This document shows, piece by piece, positions 39,827 to 49,901 of a stretch of DNA of 64,000 nucleotides. Position 1 is the first letter of the stretch, and the number at the start of each line of letters is the position of its first letter. The notes under the pieces were generated by a model that saw only the letters and a list, made by a program, of their open reading frames with translations, did not search any database and had not been told where the DNA came from. Source of the stretch: Pusillimonas minor (GTDB lineage Bacteria > Pseudomonadota > Gammaproteobacteria > Burkholderiales > Burkholderiaceae_B); contig NZ_JACJUU010000008.1 in NCBI RefSeq assembly GCF_014237865.1, positions 1-64,000 of the forward strand, written 5' to 3'. The position numbers and the translations under genes are program-made.

Positions 39827-40531
39827 TTAGCGTGTGACCCGAATGGTGCGCGTTGCAGCCAGCTTGTCGGCCTGGTCGCGAATACGTATTGTGACTTGCA
39901 CAGGCGTAAACGCGCGTGGCAGTTCGGTTGTGCCTGTTAATGCCGTGTAGTGGCCTATTTCTACTGTGCTTACGGGAATATCTACCGTGGTTGAATGCCC
40001 GTTGGGGTAGCGTCCTTCAACGGCGAAGTCCATTTTGCCCGAAAACGCAGGGGCATCTGCGCTGTCTTGCATGACCAGAAGCTTGTAGGCCAACTGGCCA
40101 TCGACAACGGTAAAGTCGGCAGCGCGTATGCCGGGTGATGTGCCGCGCGGGTCGGCCGGTACGGCGTCAGCCAGTACTTGTACGCTTTCGCTCAGTTGCT
40201 TGTAAGACTTCTCGGCGCTGTCCGCCCGAAGCGTTTGTTTTTCAAGCGCCGTACGCAATTCGTCCAGCTCGTGCGTTTGGCGGTCGACTTGGGTTAATAA
40301 GCGTTGTTTGTCAAGGTTTGTGCTGTTCAGGTCTTGGCGAAGCTGATCGGCTTGCTCGACCGTCAGCAAGGTTGGGCCATAGCTTTTCTGTATAAAAAGC
40401 AGGCCGCCGGAACCCAACACCACACCGGTCAGCATCAAAATCAGCCAGCGCGGCACGCGGCGTTTTTTACGCGTTGCCCCGTAAGGCGTTGGTTTGAAAG
40501 CTGTGCGTTTTGAAGAACCGAATAGCGCCAT
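39827..40531 (-). CDS. Membrane-anchored coiled-coil protein of unknown function
   Basis: This 234-residue protein has a basic N-terminus (RKKRRVPRW) and a single membrane helix (about residues 29-47). A coiled coil follows (about 58-120, rich in Q, L, E and R heptads), then a beta-rich C-terminal domain that ends VTIRIRDQADKLAATRTIRV. The positive-inside rule puts the C-terminal domain in the periplasm. It resembles conserved betaproteobacterial proteins of the DUF6776 kind, an assignment made from memory of the layout and not certain. It lies 89 bp upstream of murU on the same strand direction but reads after it. Confidence 0.65.
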   Translation of the reverse strand: MALFGSSKRTAFKPTPYGATRKKRRVPRWLILMLTGVVLGSGGLLFIQKSYGPTLLTVEQADQLRQDLNSTNLDKQRLLTQVDRQTHELDELRTALEKQTLRADSAEKSYKQLSESVQVLADAVPADPRGTSPGIRAADFTVVDGQLAYKLLVMQDSADAPAFSGKMDFAVEGRYPNGHSTTVDIPVSTVEIGHYTALTGTTELPRAFTPVQVTIRIRDQADKLAATRTIRVTR

Positions 40532-40620
40532 GTTTTACTTCCTGTGATTGGCAGACGTGATATCAAGGGCTTCGGGCACGGTGCTTGCGCCCGCGCCAGA
40601 ATGTGTTTAAGTGAATGAGC

Positions 40621-41328
40621 TCAACCCCGCGGTTGAGTGACCAGCTGCTGCTCGAGTGCGGCCAGCCGTTCGGGTGTGCCAACGTCGACCCAGGGGCCAT
40701 TGTAATGCGTGCCGATGACTTGCTGCTTTGACATGGCTGCCCGAAGCAGTGGGGCCAACGGCGCAGGGTGGTTGACGGGCAAGCCGCTGAACAGCTCAGG
40801 TGCATAAGCACCTATACCGGAAAACGTAAGCTTACCCTCAATGCCGGCGGAAGGGTCGGGACGAATGTGGCCGTTTGTTTCAAGATAAAAATCACCTTGG
40901 GGGTGGTGGTCGGGGTTGTTGACCAACAGCAGCCAGGCGAGTTTGTTTTGTTTGGAAAGTTGGTTGGCGATGTGCTGCGCCGACCCAAACGGCCAGTTGC
41001 ACCAGACATCGCCGTTGACCACCAGAAAGGGCCCGTTGCCCAGCAAAGGCAAGGCTTTGGCAATGCCGCCGGCGGTTTCCAGGGCGGTGGGCTCGGGCGA
41101 GTACTGAAGTTGCGCACCCAAGGCCTGCCCTGATCCCAGCGCGGCTTCTATTTTATGACCTAGCCAGGCATGATTGATGACGATCTGGGTAATGCCGGCG
41201 CTGACCAGACGTTCGATGTGCCACTGGATAAGCGGCTTGCCGGCAACGCTCAGTAACGGTTTCGGGGTGTGGTCGGTCAGCGGGCGCATGCGTTCGCCGC
41301 GGCCCGCAGCCAGAATCATGGCACGCAT
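40621..41328 (-). CDS. murU: N-acetylmuramate alpha-1-phosphate uridylyltransferase
   Basis: This 235-residue nucleotidyltransferase converts MurNAc-1-phosphate and UTP to UDP-MurNAc in the peptidoglycan recycling route known from Pseudomonas putida. The pyrophosphorylase motif AMILAAGRGERMRPLTDHTPKPLL, the NGDVWCNW metal site and GPWVDVGTPERL near the end are typical. The ATG at 41328 forms a TGATG overlap with the stop of amgK; the TTG one codon earlier is not needed. Adjacent amgK makes the MurU assignment much stronger than sequence alone. Confidence 0.9.
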   Translation of the reverse strand: MRAMILAAGRGERMRPLTDHTPKPLLSVAGKPLIQWHIERLVSAGITQIVINHAWLGHKIEAALGSGQALGAQLQYSPEPTALETAGGIAKALPLLGNGPFLVVNGDVWCNWPFGSAQHIANQLSKQNKLAWLLLVNNPDHHPQGDFYLETNGHIRPDPSAGIEGKLTFSGIGAYAPELFSGLPVNHPAPLAPLLRAAMSKQQVIGTHYNGPWVDVGTPERLAALEQQLVTQPRG

Positions 41329-42380
41329 CAAAATGTATAGCCTTCAATGACTTTTCGGTTTTCAAGGCGGTCGAGCAGGCGCAACAACGGGATGAACACC
41401 CCATAGCGCGAAGCCACTTGGCGCACGTAGTTGCTGACGCGCGGCATATGGTCTAGATAATGGTGTTTGCCGTCGCGGTGCGACAGGCGGGCGAAGACCC
41501 CCATAATGCGCAAATTACGTTGCAAGCTCATCCATTCGTAGGCCCGATGAAAATCGGCAAAGTCGGGTGCAATGGGCAGGCCGGCTTTACGCGCCATTTC
41601 CCAGTATCTGATGGCCCAGTCAAGTTGTTGCGGTTCTTCCCAGGTGGTGCGGGCGTCCATCACCAGCGAGGCGATGTCGTAGGTGATGGGCCCGGCCAGT
41701 GCGTCTTGGTAGTCGATGACCCCGGGGTTGGCGCCGTAGCGGGTTTCGGTGCACAGCATCAGGTTGGGCGAATGAAAGTCGCGATGGACTAGTACCGTGC
41801 CCTGTTTGATGTTGTCGTTGACCAAGGTGTCGAAAATGACTGAAAGCTGCTGTGATTCTTTCTCGGTAAGTTCGGCTTTGCAGTGGCGGGCTACAAACCA
41901 CTCGGGGAACACAGAAAGCTCTTGCAGAAGACGGCTTTTGTCGTAGGCAGGCAGGCCGGTTGTTTTGGCGCCTTGCATTTGTACAAGCGCAGCTAACGCC
42001 TCGCGATAGCGCACTTGCAGTTCGGCATCGGTTAGCCCCGACTGTATGGCCTGGTAATACGTATGGGGGCCCAGGTCTGAAAGCAGTAAAAAGCCTTGCT
42101 CGATGTCTTGCGCCAAAATAGACGGGACGTTCAGGCCAGTATCGCGCAACAGCGCTGTTACGTGCACAAAGGGGCGGCAGTCTTCGTTGGGCGGCGGGGC
42201 GTCCATGACCACCACGGTGCGGTTGCTGGCCTGCAGCCTGAAATAGCGGCGGAAACTAGCATCGGCCGACGCCGTTGCCAAGGTGTCGAGGTCGAGGCCA
42301 TGAGCTGGCGCTAGCGCCTGTAACCAGCTTTTAAGTGCATTCAGGCGGGTTGAATCTGGGGTATGCGGCGATGAATTCAT
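41328..42380 (-). CDS. amgK: N-acetylmuramate/N-acetylglucosamine anomeric kinase
   Basis: This 350-residue kinase of the aminoglycoside-phosphotransferase fold phosphorylates MurNAc at C1 for MurU. Catalytic HRDFHSPNLML (Brenner motif HxDxxxxN) and the metal-binding VIDYQDALAGPITYDIASL are evident. The ATG at 42380 was preferred to an upstream TTG. It is divergent from lptD, sharing a 139-bp intergenic region. Together with murU it lets the cell refill UDP-MurNAc without MurA, which in other species gives intrinsic fosfomycin tolerance. Confidence 0.9.
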   Translation of the reverse strand: MNSSPHTPDSTRLNALKSWLQALAPAHGLDLDTLATASADASFRRYFRLQASNRTVVVMDAPPPNEDCRPFVHVTALLRDTGLNVPSILAQDIEQGFLLLSDLGPHTYYQAIQSGLTDAELQVRYREALAALVQMQGAKTTGLPAYDKSRLLQELSVFPEWFVARHCKAELTEKESQQLSVIFDTLVNDNIKQGTVLVHRDFHSPNLMLCTETRYGANPGVIDYQDALAGPITYDIASLVMDARTTWEEPQQLDWAIRYWEMARKAGLPIAPDFADFHRAYEWMSLQRNLRIMGVFARLSHRDGKHHYLDHMPRVSNYVRQVASRYGVFIPLLRLLDRLENRKVIEGYTF

Positions 42381-42444
42381 TGGGCAGACAATAAAGTGTC
42401 GAGTCAAGTTATAGTGTCGTGATCTTGGGCAGACCGGCTTCTCC

Positions 42445-42450
42445 TATAAT
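42445..42450 (+). promoter_or_regulatory. Putative -10 box of the lptD operon
   Basis: A consensus TATAAT lies 70 bp before the lptD start in the amgK/lptD intergenic region. No good -35 is seen at 17 bp (ATCTTG), so an activator or extended element may be involved. Confidence 0.4.
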
Positions 42451-42519
42451 ACCGGGTTGCAAATATTTGTTGCGGCCTGGTGGCCAAAATCATAATCCGT
42501 TTTCTGGGGCGATATTCTC

Positions 42520-44940
42520 GTGCGTTTTGTTGGGTGGGCAGTTCTTTTGGCGGTGACCAGCGTGTCGGCAGCACAGGCCAGCGGGCGTGACGCCACCATG
42601 CCTGTGCCCAAGCTAACCATCACCGAAATTCCGGCTGACGCGCAGCCTGCATTGGCCGAATCAAGCCAGTTGCGGGTACACGGTGGTCTTAAAGACGACG
42701 ACAAAACGTCTTTTATTGTGGCTGACCAGGTCGAAACCGACCCTGACGGCAAGATAACCCTGACGGGCAAGGCTCAGGTGCGTCGTATCGATTCCGTGGT
42801 CAAGGGCGACCGCATCGATTACCTGCGCGACACCGGGCAGGTCGATGTCTGGGGCGACGGCATGATGATGCGAGACGGCAATATTATTCGCGGCCCCGAA
42901 TTGCATTACAACTTCGACAGCGAAACCGGCGAAATCACTACGCCCGATTTCTGGCTGGGCGCCGGCGGCGGTTCGGGTACAGCCGAGCGGGCGCAAATAT
43001 TCAGCCGTTCGCAAATGCGGCTTACCGACATGACCTACGCGGCCTGTCCCTGCCCCGACCCGGCCTGGTACATTTCTGCCCCCCGGGTCGACTTCGACAC
43101 CGAAGAAAACGAAGGTGTGGCCCGCAACGGGGTGCTTTACTTCAAAGGCGTGCCTATCCTGGCATCGCCTTACCTGTCGTTCCCGTTGCGCAAAGAACGA
43201 AAATCAGGCTTTCTTATTCCCAGTTACGGCGGCTCAAGTAATTCGGGGTACGAGTTCGCCCTGCCTTATTACTTCAATCTGGCGCCCAACTACGACTTAA
43301 CCGTCACCCCGCGCTATATGTCGAAGCGGGGCGTGCAGTGGGGCGCCGAGTTCCGTTATTTGGGGCAATCGTATACCGGCCAGCTGGCTGGCTCGTACCT
43401 GGGCAACGACAAAGAAACGCAAGACAAGCGCTGGATGTACTCGTGGCAGCACACGCAAACATTCGGGCACGGTTTTTATGCGTCGGCCGACATCAATGCG
43501 GTGTCCGACGACAACTACTTCCGTGACTTTTCAACAATCGGCATCAACCAGGCTTCTATCGATTACCTGCCCCGGGTACTGACGGTAGGTTGGGCCGGCA
43601 GCCCGTATTGGTCGGCAACGGTCCAGCATTACACCTACCAAACCCTGCAAGACACCACGGCCGGGGCGGCGTATCGCACACCGCCCTACAATAAAGAACC
43701 CGAACTCAACATCTCGGGCGCGCGCTACAACTGGAACGGGCTTGACATGGTGTCTTCAAACTATGTCACCCGGTTTGTATTGCCGCGCTACGACGGCGGC
43801 GGCTACGCGGGGTATGTCGACGGGCAGCGGCTCGGGCCCGATGGCACGCGTTTCAAGTCGTATAACACGGTGTCCATGCCTATTGTGCGTTCGGGCTGGT
43901 ATGTAACGCCTAAAGTGGGTGTTCATTTAAGCCAGTACAACACCGACTGGTACACCCCATCCCAGTACGGCGCCACCGGGTATAGCGCCTATCCGCGCAC
44001 GCAGTCGCGTGTTGTGCCCATCATGTCTCTCGATTCGGGCATGACCTTCGAGCGCGACGCCAGCTTTTTTGGCAAAGCCGCCGTGCAAACACTCGAGCCC
44101 CGCCTCTACTACCTTCGGGTGCCTTATCGTGACCAGTCCAGCATTCCTGTGTACGACACGGGTGTGGCCACATTCAATATCGGGCAGGCGTTTGATGAAA
44201 ACTACTTCAGCGGTGGCTGGGATCGCATCGCCGATGCCAATCAGCTTACGCTTGGCCTGACATCACGCTGGCTCGATGCCAACTCGGGTTTCGAGCGTCT
44301 GTCGCTTTCGGTAGCGCAGCGGCGGTATTTCTCTGACAGGCGGGTTACGCTGCCGGGTGGCAAGCCCCGGGTAGACCAAAAATCCGACTACCTGGTGGGT
44401 GTGTATGCGGCGCTTACCGACAAGCTCAATGTGCGCTTCGATGCACAGTTCAACCCCGAATCCAACGAGCGCAATCGTATGACGGCGGGCTTGCGCTGGC
44501 ACCCCAAGCGTCTGGCCACGTTGTCGGCGACTTATCGCTACGAGCGCGATCCAGAGCAAATCACCAACCCCAACGGGTTCAATATTCCGGGTTACATCGA
44601 CCGCTCCAAAGAGAATCTGGTCGTGTCCACGCAATGGCCCCTTACGCAAAAGCTGTATGCCATGGGGCGCGTCGATTACTCCATCCAGGAAAAGCGCTCG
44701 ACGCAAACCATTATGGGTCTTGAGTACAAGGGCGATTGCTGTTGGGCGGCGCGTGTGGTGTTCCAACGGTACGCGGTGTCGCTGGGCGACAAAAATACCG
44801 CGCTGTTCCTGCAACTCGAGCTCACGGGCCTGGGGTCGCTGGGTACCGACCCGCTTAACTTCCTGGGTCGAAATATTTCGGGTTACGAGCCGGTTACGCC
44901 GCCTATACCCAACAAAACCACCTTCGAGAGGTATGAATAA
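42520..44940 (+). CDS. lptD: LPS-assembly outer-membrane protein LptD
   Basis: This 806-residue outer-membrane beta-barrel, with the lipoprotein LptE, inserts LPS into the outer leaflet. A signal peptide (VGWAVLLAVTSVSAAQA) precedes the periplasmic OstA/jellyroll domain (about 55-170, FIVADQVETDPDGKITLTGKA) and the barrel. Disulfide cysteines are present as CPCP near residue 173 and GDCCWAARV near the C-terminus. This resembles the E. coli arrangement, where N-domain and C-terminal cysteines pair. The start is GTG at 42520. It overlaps surA by one base. Confidence 0.96.
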   Translation: MRFVGWAVLLAVTSVSAAQASGRDATMPVPKLTITEIPADAQPALAESSQLRVHGGLKDDDKTSFIVADQVETDPDGKITLTGKAQVRRIDSVVKGDRIDYLRDTGQVDVWGDGMMMRDGNIIRGPELHYNFDSETGEITTPDFWLGAGGGSGTAERAQIFSRSQMRLTDMTYAACPCPDPAWYISAPRVDFDTEENEGVARNGVLYFKGVPILASPYLSFPLRKERKSGFLIPSYGGSSNSGYEFALPYYFNLAPNYDLTVTPRYMSKRGVQWGAEFRYLGQSYTGQLAGSYLGNDKETQDKRWMYSWQHTQTFGHGFYASADINAVSDDNYFRDFSTIGINQASIDYLPRVLTVGWAGSPYWSATVQHYTYQTLQDTTAGAAYRTPPYNKEPELNISGARYNWNGLDMVSSNYVTRFVLPRYDGGGYAGYVDGQRLGPDGTRFKSYNTVSMPIVRSGWYVTPKVGVHLSQYNTDWYTPSQYGATGYSAYPRTQSRVVPIMSLDSGMTFERDASFFGKAAVQTLEPRLYYLRVPYRDQSSIPVYDTGVATFNIGQAFDENYFSGGWDRIADANQLTLGLTSRWLDANSGFERLSLSVAQRRYFSDRRVTLPGGKPRVDQKSDYLVGVYAALTDKLNVRFDAQFNPESNERNRMTAGLRWHPKRLATLSATYRYERDPEQITNPNGFNIPGYIDRSKENLVVSTQWPLTQKLYAMGRVDYSIQEKRSTQTIMGLEYKGDCCWAARVVFQRYAVSLGDKNTALFLQLELTGLGSLGTDPLNFLGRNISGYEPVTPPIPNKTTFERYE

Positions 44941-46424
44941 TGCGTTGTGTGCACATCAATCGCCGGCTTGCCGTGCTGATGATCCCGGTTGTCGGGCTGT
45001 TTTCGTGGCCTCAGGCGGGCAGCGCCCAGCCCAGGGCAGCTGCAGCGCCCGCAGCCGCGCCGCAGCCACAACGTTTTGCCGATGGCATCGCTGCCGTGAT
45101 CAACAAGCAGGTTATTACGTTGCAGCAGGTCGATGCCGAGGTCAATGTCGCGCGTAAACAGCTGAAATCCCAAAATATTCAGGTACCCGACGACGAAGTC
45201 CTGCGTCGCCAGGTTTTGCAGCGCATGATCACCGAAACGCTGGTGCGTCAGGAGGCCGAGCGGTTGCGCATCGAAATCTCTGATCAGCAGCTTCAAGACG
45301 CGGTGGGTTCTGTCGCGCAGCGCAACAACATGAGCAAAGAAAAGCTGCGTGCCGAAATTGAAAAAACCGGCGTGGCCTGGTCTTATTATCTTGACTCTTT
45401 GCGTCAAGAAATGCTTACCGACATGGTGCGTCAGCGTGCTGTCGATAGCCGGATCGTTGTTTCCGATGCCGAGGTCGATGCCTTTTTGAACAGCCAGGGG
45501 CGTACGGGCAATAATTTGCTGGGTGGTGTGCAGCGTGGCGCCGCGGCGCAGCAAACCGTGCCGCGCGAGCTGGGCTTGGCCCAGATTCTGGTTCAGGTAC
45601 CCGAAGGCGCGTCAACACAGCAAATTCAAGAGCTGCGCGCCAAAGCCGACAGCTTGCTGGCGCGAGTACGCGGTGGTGCCGACTTCGCCAGTGTGGCGGC
45701 AGCCTCCTCCGATGGCCCCGAGGCGCTTGAGGGCGGCAATATGGGGGTGCGCCCCACTGAGGGCTGGCCAGACCTGTTCTTGCGTGCGGTCAGTAACGTG
45801 GCTACCGGCGATGTCAGCGACATCGTCCAAAGCGGCAATGGTTTCCATATCCTCAAAGTAACCACGCGTGGCCCCGAACCGGCGCAGCCGCAGGCCGCCA
45901 ATGCGGGGGTGCCGCAACCCCAGCAAGAAATGTTCGCGCAAGAAGGCCCCATGATGGTCACCCAGACGCGGGCACGCCACATTCTTATCAAGATCGACCA
46001 GGTCACCACCGAAGAGCGTGCGCTCACGCGTATTCGCGATTTGCGCCAGCGGATTGTCATGGGCGAAGATTTCGCCGAAGTCGCGCGCCGCTCATCTGAT
46101 GACGCCTCGGCCCCCGAAGGCGGCGACCTGGGCTGGCTGACCCCGGGCGAGACCGTGCAACCCTTCCAGCAGGCTATGGATGCCTTGCAACCCGGGCAAA
46201 TCAGTGAGCCGGTGCTGACGCAGTTTGGCTGGCACATTATTCAGGTCGAAGAGCGTCGTACACGCGACATGGAAGACGAGTTCAAACGTATGCGTGCGCG
46301 TCAGGTGTTGTTCGAGCGTCAGGCCGGCCCGGCATTCGAGGACTGGTTAAGCCAGATCCGCAGCCAGGCCTTTATTGATAACCGTTTGGCGCCACGCGCC
46401 AACAACAACCGTTTCAACCGCTAG
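44940..46424 (+). CDS. surA: Periplasmic peptidyl-prolyl isomerase and chaperone SurA
   Basis: This 494-residue protein has a signal peptide (about residues 1-29), a SurA N-terminal chaperone domain ([20 protein letters not shown]), then two parvulin domains (about 200-305 and 335-440). The second starts [12 protein letters not shown] and both contain the GGxxG pattern ([20 protein letters not shown]). SurA escorts outer-membrane proteins such as LptD, its upstream neighbour. It is longer than E. coli SurA (428) through an Ala/Pro/Gln-rich linker after the signal peptide and between the parvulin domains. Confidence 0.96.
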   Translation: MRCVHINRRLAVLMIPVVGLFSWPQAGSAQPRAAAAPAAAPQPQRFADGIAAVINKQVITLQQVDAEVNVARKQLKSQNIQVPDDEVLRRQVLQRMITETLVRQEAERLRIEISDQQLQDAVGSVAQRNNMSKEKLRAEIEKTGVAWSYYLDSLRQEMLTDMVRQRAVDSRIVVSDAEVDAFLNSQGRTGNNLLGGVQRGAAAQQTVPRELGLAQILVQVPEGASTQQIQELRAKADSLLARVRGGADFASVAAASSDGPEALEGGNMGVRPTEGWPDLFLRAVSNVATGDVSDIVQSGNGFHILKVTTRGPEPAQPQAANAGVPQPQQEMFAQEGPMMVTQTRARHILIKIDQVTTEERALTRIRDLRQRIVMGEDFAEVARRSSDDASAPEGGDLGWLTPGETVQPFQQAMDALQPGQISEPVLTQFGWHIIQVEERRTRDMEDEFKRMRARQVLFERQAGPAFEDWLSQIRSQAFIDNRLAPRANNNRFNR

Positions 46425-46441
46425 GCGATACAGAACCGGTT

Positions 46442-47212
46442 ATGGCGCAACATCAGGCCCGCAAGCGTTTCGGTCAGAACTTTCTGGTCGATGCCTCAGT
46501 TATCGAGTCAATCGTCCGGGCCATCGCGCCGATGCCCGCCGAGCGCATCGTCGAGATCGGCCCCGGCCTGTCTGCCCTGACAGGCCCGCTGCTTCAGGCG
46601 CTCGACCACCTTACCGTCATCGAGATCGATCGAGATCTGGCCGCGCGGCTACGCAACCGTTATCCGGCCGGCCGCCTGACGGTGATTGAAGCCGATGTGC
46701 TGACCGTAGACTTTGCCACGCTGGGCGATGGTTTGCGCGTTGTAGGGAACCTGCCTTACAACATTTCCAGCCCTTTGCTTTTTCAGCTCATGAATTATGC
46801 CGATCACATTATCGATCAGCACTTCATGTTGCAACGCGAGGTTATCGACCGCATGGTGGCAGCGCCCGGTTCATCCGACTACAGTCGCCTGACGGTCATG
46901 TTGCAGTCGCGTTATCGCATGGAAAAGCTTTTCGATGTGCCGCCCGAGGCTTTCGATCCGCCGCCACGGGTTGTGTCTGCGATTGTCCGCATGGTGCCGT
47001 TGCCGGCCGACAGGCCGCGTCCGCAAGACCAGGCCTTATTCGAGCAGGTGGTGACCAAGGCATTTGGCCAGCGTCGCAAAATGCTGCGCCGAAGTCTGTC
47101 AGATTGGTCGGGGCGTATTCGCTGGGACGACCTGGGCATACCCGAAACGGCGCGCGCCGAAGATCTCTCGGTGGCTCAGTTCATGGCGTTGGCCGATTCA
47201 CTTATTAATTAA
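46442..47212 (+). CDS. rsmA: 16S rRNA dimethyladenosine methyltransferase
   Basis: This 256-residue SAM enzyme (KsgA) dimethylates A1518 and A1519 in 16S r[14 protein letters not shown] at the N-terminus, SAM motif [12 protein letters not shown] and catalytic [14 protein letters not shown] are diagnostic. It follows surA by 17 bp; pdxA, which lies between surA and rsmA in E. coli, is absent here. It is convergent with the spmAB gene. Confidence 0.97.
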   Translation: MAQHQARKRFGQNFLVDASVIESIVRAIAPMPAERIVEIGPGLSALTGPLLQALDHLTVIEIDRDLAARLRNRYPAGRLTVIEADVLTVDFATLGDGLRVVGNLPYNISSPLLFQLMNYADHIIDQHFMLQREVIDRMVAAPGSSDYSRLTVMLQSRYRMEKLFDVPPEAFDPPPRVVSAIVRMVPLPADRPRPQDQALFEQVVTKAFGQRRKMLRRSLSDWSGRIRWDDLGIPETARAEDLSVAQFMALADSLIN

Positions 47213-47310
47213 ACAGGCTTGCGCGGGTGGGCGCATCGGGCGCGCTTAAGCGGCATACGCGGTTAAGTTGTGCGTGCTGTGTTCAAGCAAGCCTTTAGCA
47301 GGGCTTATGG

Positions 47311-48540
47311 TCAGCCAAAAAACCAGTAACAAACGGCTATGGCCGCGCCAATACCGGCTGCGTCGGCAACCAGTGCGCAGCCTACGGCATGCCTGACGCG
47401 CTGGATGCCCACCGCGCCAAAATAGACTGCCAGTACATAAAACGTGGTTTCGGTACTGCCTTGTACCGTGGCAGCCAGCAGGCCCTGGAAACTGTCAACG
47501 CCAAAGTGCTGCATGGTTTCGAGCATCATGGCGCGCGAGGCGCTGCCCGAAAAGGGCTTGGTTAACGCCGTGGGCATGGCGTCGATGAATCGGGTGTCGA
47601 GCCCCCCCGTGCTTGCCAGCCAGCGCAAGGCGTCGAGCAAGGCATCAAGCGCCCCGGAGGCCCGCATCACCCCTATGGCGCATAGCATGGCCACCAAATA
47701 CGGCAGCAGGCTCTTTGCGACATCAAACCCTTCTTTGGCGCCTTCGACAAATGCGTCGTAAACCGCCACTTTTTTCCAGGCGCCTGCAATTAAAAATGCA
47801 ATGATCAGACCGAACAAGGTCAGATTACCCAGAAGCGATGACAGGGCGGCCAGGGCGGTGGCACTGAGGGTGGCCAGGAAGGCCATGAACAGGCTGAGCA
47901 AGACGATTGTTGCGCCCAGCCATAGCAGCAAAACGGTGTCGGCAAGCTTGATGCGCTGTACGGCGATAACCGCCAACAAACCCGCCAGGGAAGACGCTGC
48001 CGTGGCCAGCAAAATAGGCAGGAAAACGAGCGTAGGGTCGGCGGCGCCTTGCTGGGCGCGATACATGAAAATGGTAACGGGCAACAGCGTCAGCGAAGAC
48101 GTGTTGAGCACCAGAAACAGGATTTGTGCGTTGGTTGCGGTGTCGGGGCGAGGGTTGAGCGTTTGCAGCGCGCGCATGGCTTTCAGGCCAATGGGTGTGG
48201 CTGCATTGTCCAGGCCCAGGCCATTGGCGGCAAAGTTCAGGGTAATCAGGCCCAGGGCGGGGTGGCCCCGGGGCACACCAGGCATAAGGCGCGCAAACAA
48301 AGGGCTTAGCCACCGCGACAACACGTCAACCAAGCCCGCCGCTTCGGCAATGCGTAAAAAGCCAAGCCAGAGGGTCAGGGTGCCAAACAGCAGCACCATG
48401 ATACTGACAGAAAGTTCGGCCATGCCGAACAGACTTTGCACGATGCGTGCAAACACGTCGGGGTCGGCCAGGACCAGCCAATGGTATAGGCCGCTGACGG
48501 CGCCGATTAAAAAAAAGGCCAGCCAGAGTGTGTTCAGCAT
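47311..48540 (-). CDS. SpmA-SpmB fused nucleoside-recognition membrane protein
   Basis: This 409-residue protein has about ten membrane helices. The first half (NFAANGLGLDNAATPIGLKAM) matches SpmA and the second half (LPYLVAMLCAIGVMRASGALD, and PFSGSASRAMML with GSTETTFYVLAVYFGAVGI) matches SpmB. In Bacillus these are separate spore-maturation proteins; fused forms are common in non-sporulating Gram-negatives, where the function is unknown and transport is assumed. It is last in the seven-gene run starting at glyQ. Confidence 0.88.
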   Translation of the reverse strand: MLNTLWLAFFLIGAVSGLYHWLVLADPDVFARIVQSLFGMAELSVSIMVLLFGTLTLWLGFLRIAEAAGLVDVLSRWLSPLFARLMPGVPRGHPALGLITLNFAANGLGLDNAATPIGLKAMRALQTLNPRPDTATNAQILFLVLNTSSLTLLPVTIFMYRAQQGAADPTLVFLPILLATAASSLAGLLAVIAVQRIKLADTVLLLWLGATIVLLSLFMAFLATLSATALAALSSLLGNLTLFGLIIAFLIAGAWKKVAVYDAFVEGAKEGFDVAKSLLPYLVAMLCAIGVMRASGALDALLDALRWLASTGGLDTRFIDAMPTALTKPFSGSASRAMMLETMQHFGVDSFQGLLAATVQGSTETTFYVLAVYFGAVGIQRVRHAVGCALVADAAGIGAAIAVCYWFFG

Positions 48541-48576
48541 TGCGACTGCGCCAAGGCGGGCTATGAATGCCGGCGT

Positions 48577-48972
48577 TTAGTCTTGTCGCCCTTTGCGTTC
48601 GATCAGTTCAATCTTGTACCCGTCCGGGTCTTCGATGAACGCGATGACCGTCGTGCTGTGCTTCATGGGGCCGGCATCGCGCACCACCTTGCCGCCGCGT
48701 GCACGAATGGCGTCGCAGGTCGCGTAGGCGTCTTCAACTTCAAGGGCAATATGGCCGTAGCCTGTACCCAGGTCGTAGCTATCGGTGTCCCAGTTGTGGG
48801 TCAGTTCGATGACTGCACCTTCGTTTTCGGGCTGGTAGCCCACGAACGCCAGGGTAAATTTGCCTTCGGGGTAGTCTTTTCTGCGCAGCAGTTTCATCCC
48901 CATGACTTCGGTGTAAAACGCCAAAGATTGGTCAAGATTGCCGACGCGCAGCATGGTGTGCAACATACGCAT
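48577..48972 (-). CDS. gloA: Lactoylglutathione lyase (glyoxalase I)
   Basis: This 131-residue metalloenzyme isomerises the methylglyoxal-glutathione adduct. The four metal ligands are in place: His5 ([14 protein letters not shown]), Glu in AVIELTHNW, His in GYGHIALEV and Glu in [11 protein letters not shown]. Length and motifs are those of the Ni2+-type bacterial enzyme. It sits 11 bp after the ygjP-like gene and 36 bp before spmAB. Confidence 0.96.
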   Translation of the reverse strand: MRMLHTMLRVGNLDQSLAFYTEVMGMKLLRRKDYPEGKFTLAFVGYQPENEGAVIELTHNWDTDSYDLGTGYGHIALEVEDAYATCDAIRARGGKVVRDAGPMKHSTTVIAFIEDPDGYKIELIERKGRQD

Positions 48973-48983
48973 AACAGGTCTCC

Positions 48984-49901
48984 TTAGAGCAAAGGCAGTG
49001 AAGCCGGGTCGTGGCCGCGCAAAAAGTCGCGTGCCGATTTAAATGAGGGGCAAAGCCGCTCGACTTCTTGCCAGAAGTCGCGGCTGTGATTCATGAAGCG
49101 CAAATGGGCCAGCTCGTGGGCAATGACATAGTCGATGATGTCTGGCTGGAAGTGAACCAGGCGCCAGTTGAGCATGATGTGGCCTGCCGAGTTGCAGGAC
49201 CCCCAACGGGTGGCCGCGGCCGACAGACGCCATTGCCCGGGCATAACGCCAAACCTTGCATGGAAGTCATCAAGGCGCAGGCCAAACCATTGCCGGGCAC
49301 GTGCCTGAAGCCAGGTATCGACGCTGTCGCGGATACGGGCATGGTCGGCATGGGCGGGCAGGTTAAGGTGCAGCACATTGTTGGGCTCGGGCCGCAGGGC
49401 ATCGCCGCCGAAAGTATGGTTGGCCGTGCCGGGGTGACCAAGCTTCAGTGTAATTTGCTTGCCCAGGTACGCGATCTGCCCGCCGCAGCGCCATTGGGTT
49501 TGCGCCATGGCCAAACGTTGCTTGCGGTCTTGATAATGGGCAAGTTTGGATAAGATCCAGGGGGCTTTCTGAACGACGGCATCGTCGATTTGCCCCAGGC
49601 CTACCCATTGAGGGGCCGTGACGCGTAAACCGTCATCGGTAATTTGCAAACCGATGCTTCGCCGTTTGGATCGAACCAGGGTGAACCCAATAGATTGGTG
49701 CGGGGTGGAAATTTCGCGCCATTTGGCGCCTGGCGGCAACGACGGCGGGGGGGCGATATCGACCGGGGTACTGCGGTTGGGTCCGCCGTGTTTGGCGGGG
49801 GGCGTGACATGGACGGGCTCTGGCGAAACGGCGAACGCCGCAACGCCTTCCGCGGCGTCATAGCCGGCGTCAAAGAGCGGCAGTTGCTCAGTCTTTGCCA
49901 T
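48984..49901 (-). CDS. YgjP-like (DUF45) zinc metallopeptidase
   Basis: This 305-residue protein contains the YgjP/DUF45 metallopeptidase domain (about residues 75-300). The zinc motif lies in [19 protein letters not shown] (HExxH plus a downstream His), preceded by the conserved [17 protein letters not shown]. The first 65 residues are Pro-rich and poorly conserved. Substrates are unknown. It overlaps the upstream plsC-like gene by 14 nt, so the two are co-translated in the glyQ operon. Confidence 0.88.
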   Translation of the reverse strand: MAKTEQLPLFDAGYDAAEGVAAFAVSPEPVHVTPPAKHGGPNRSTPVDIAPPPSLPPGAKWREISTPHQSIGFTLVRSKRRSIGLQITDDGLRVTAPQWVGLGQIDDAVVQKAPWILSKLAHYQDRKQRLAMAQTQWRCGGQIAYLGKQITLKLGHPGTANHTFGGDALRPEPNNVLHLNLPAHADHARIRDSVDTWLQARARQWFGLRLDDFHARFGVMPGQWRLSAAATRWGSCNSAGHIMLNWRLVHFQPDIIDYVIAHELAHLRFMNHSRDFWQEVERLCPSFKSARDFLRGHDPASLPLL

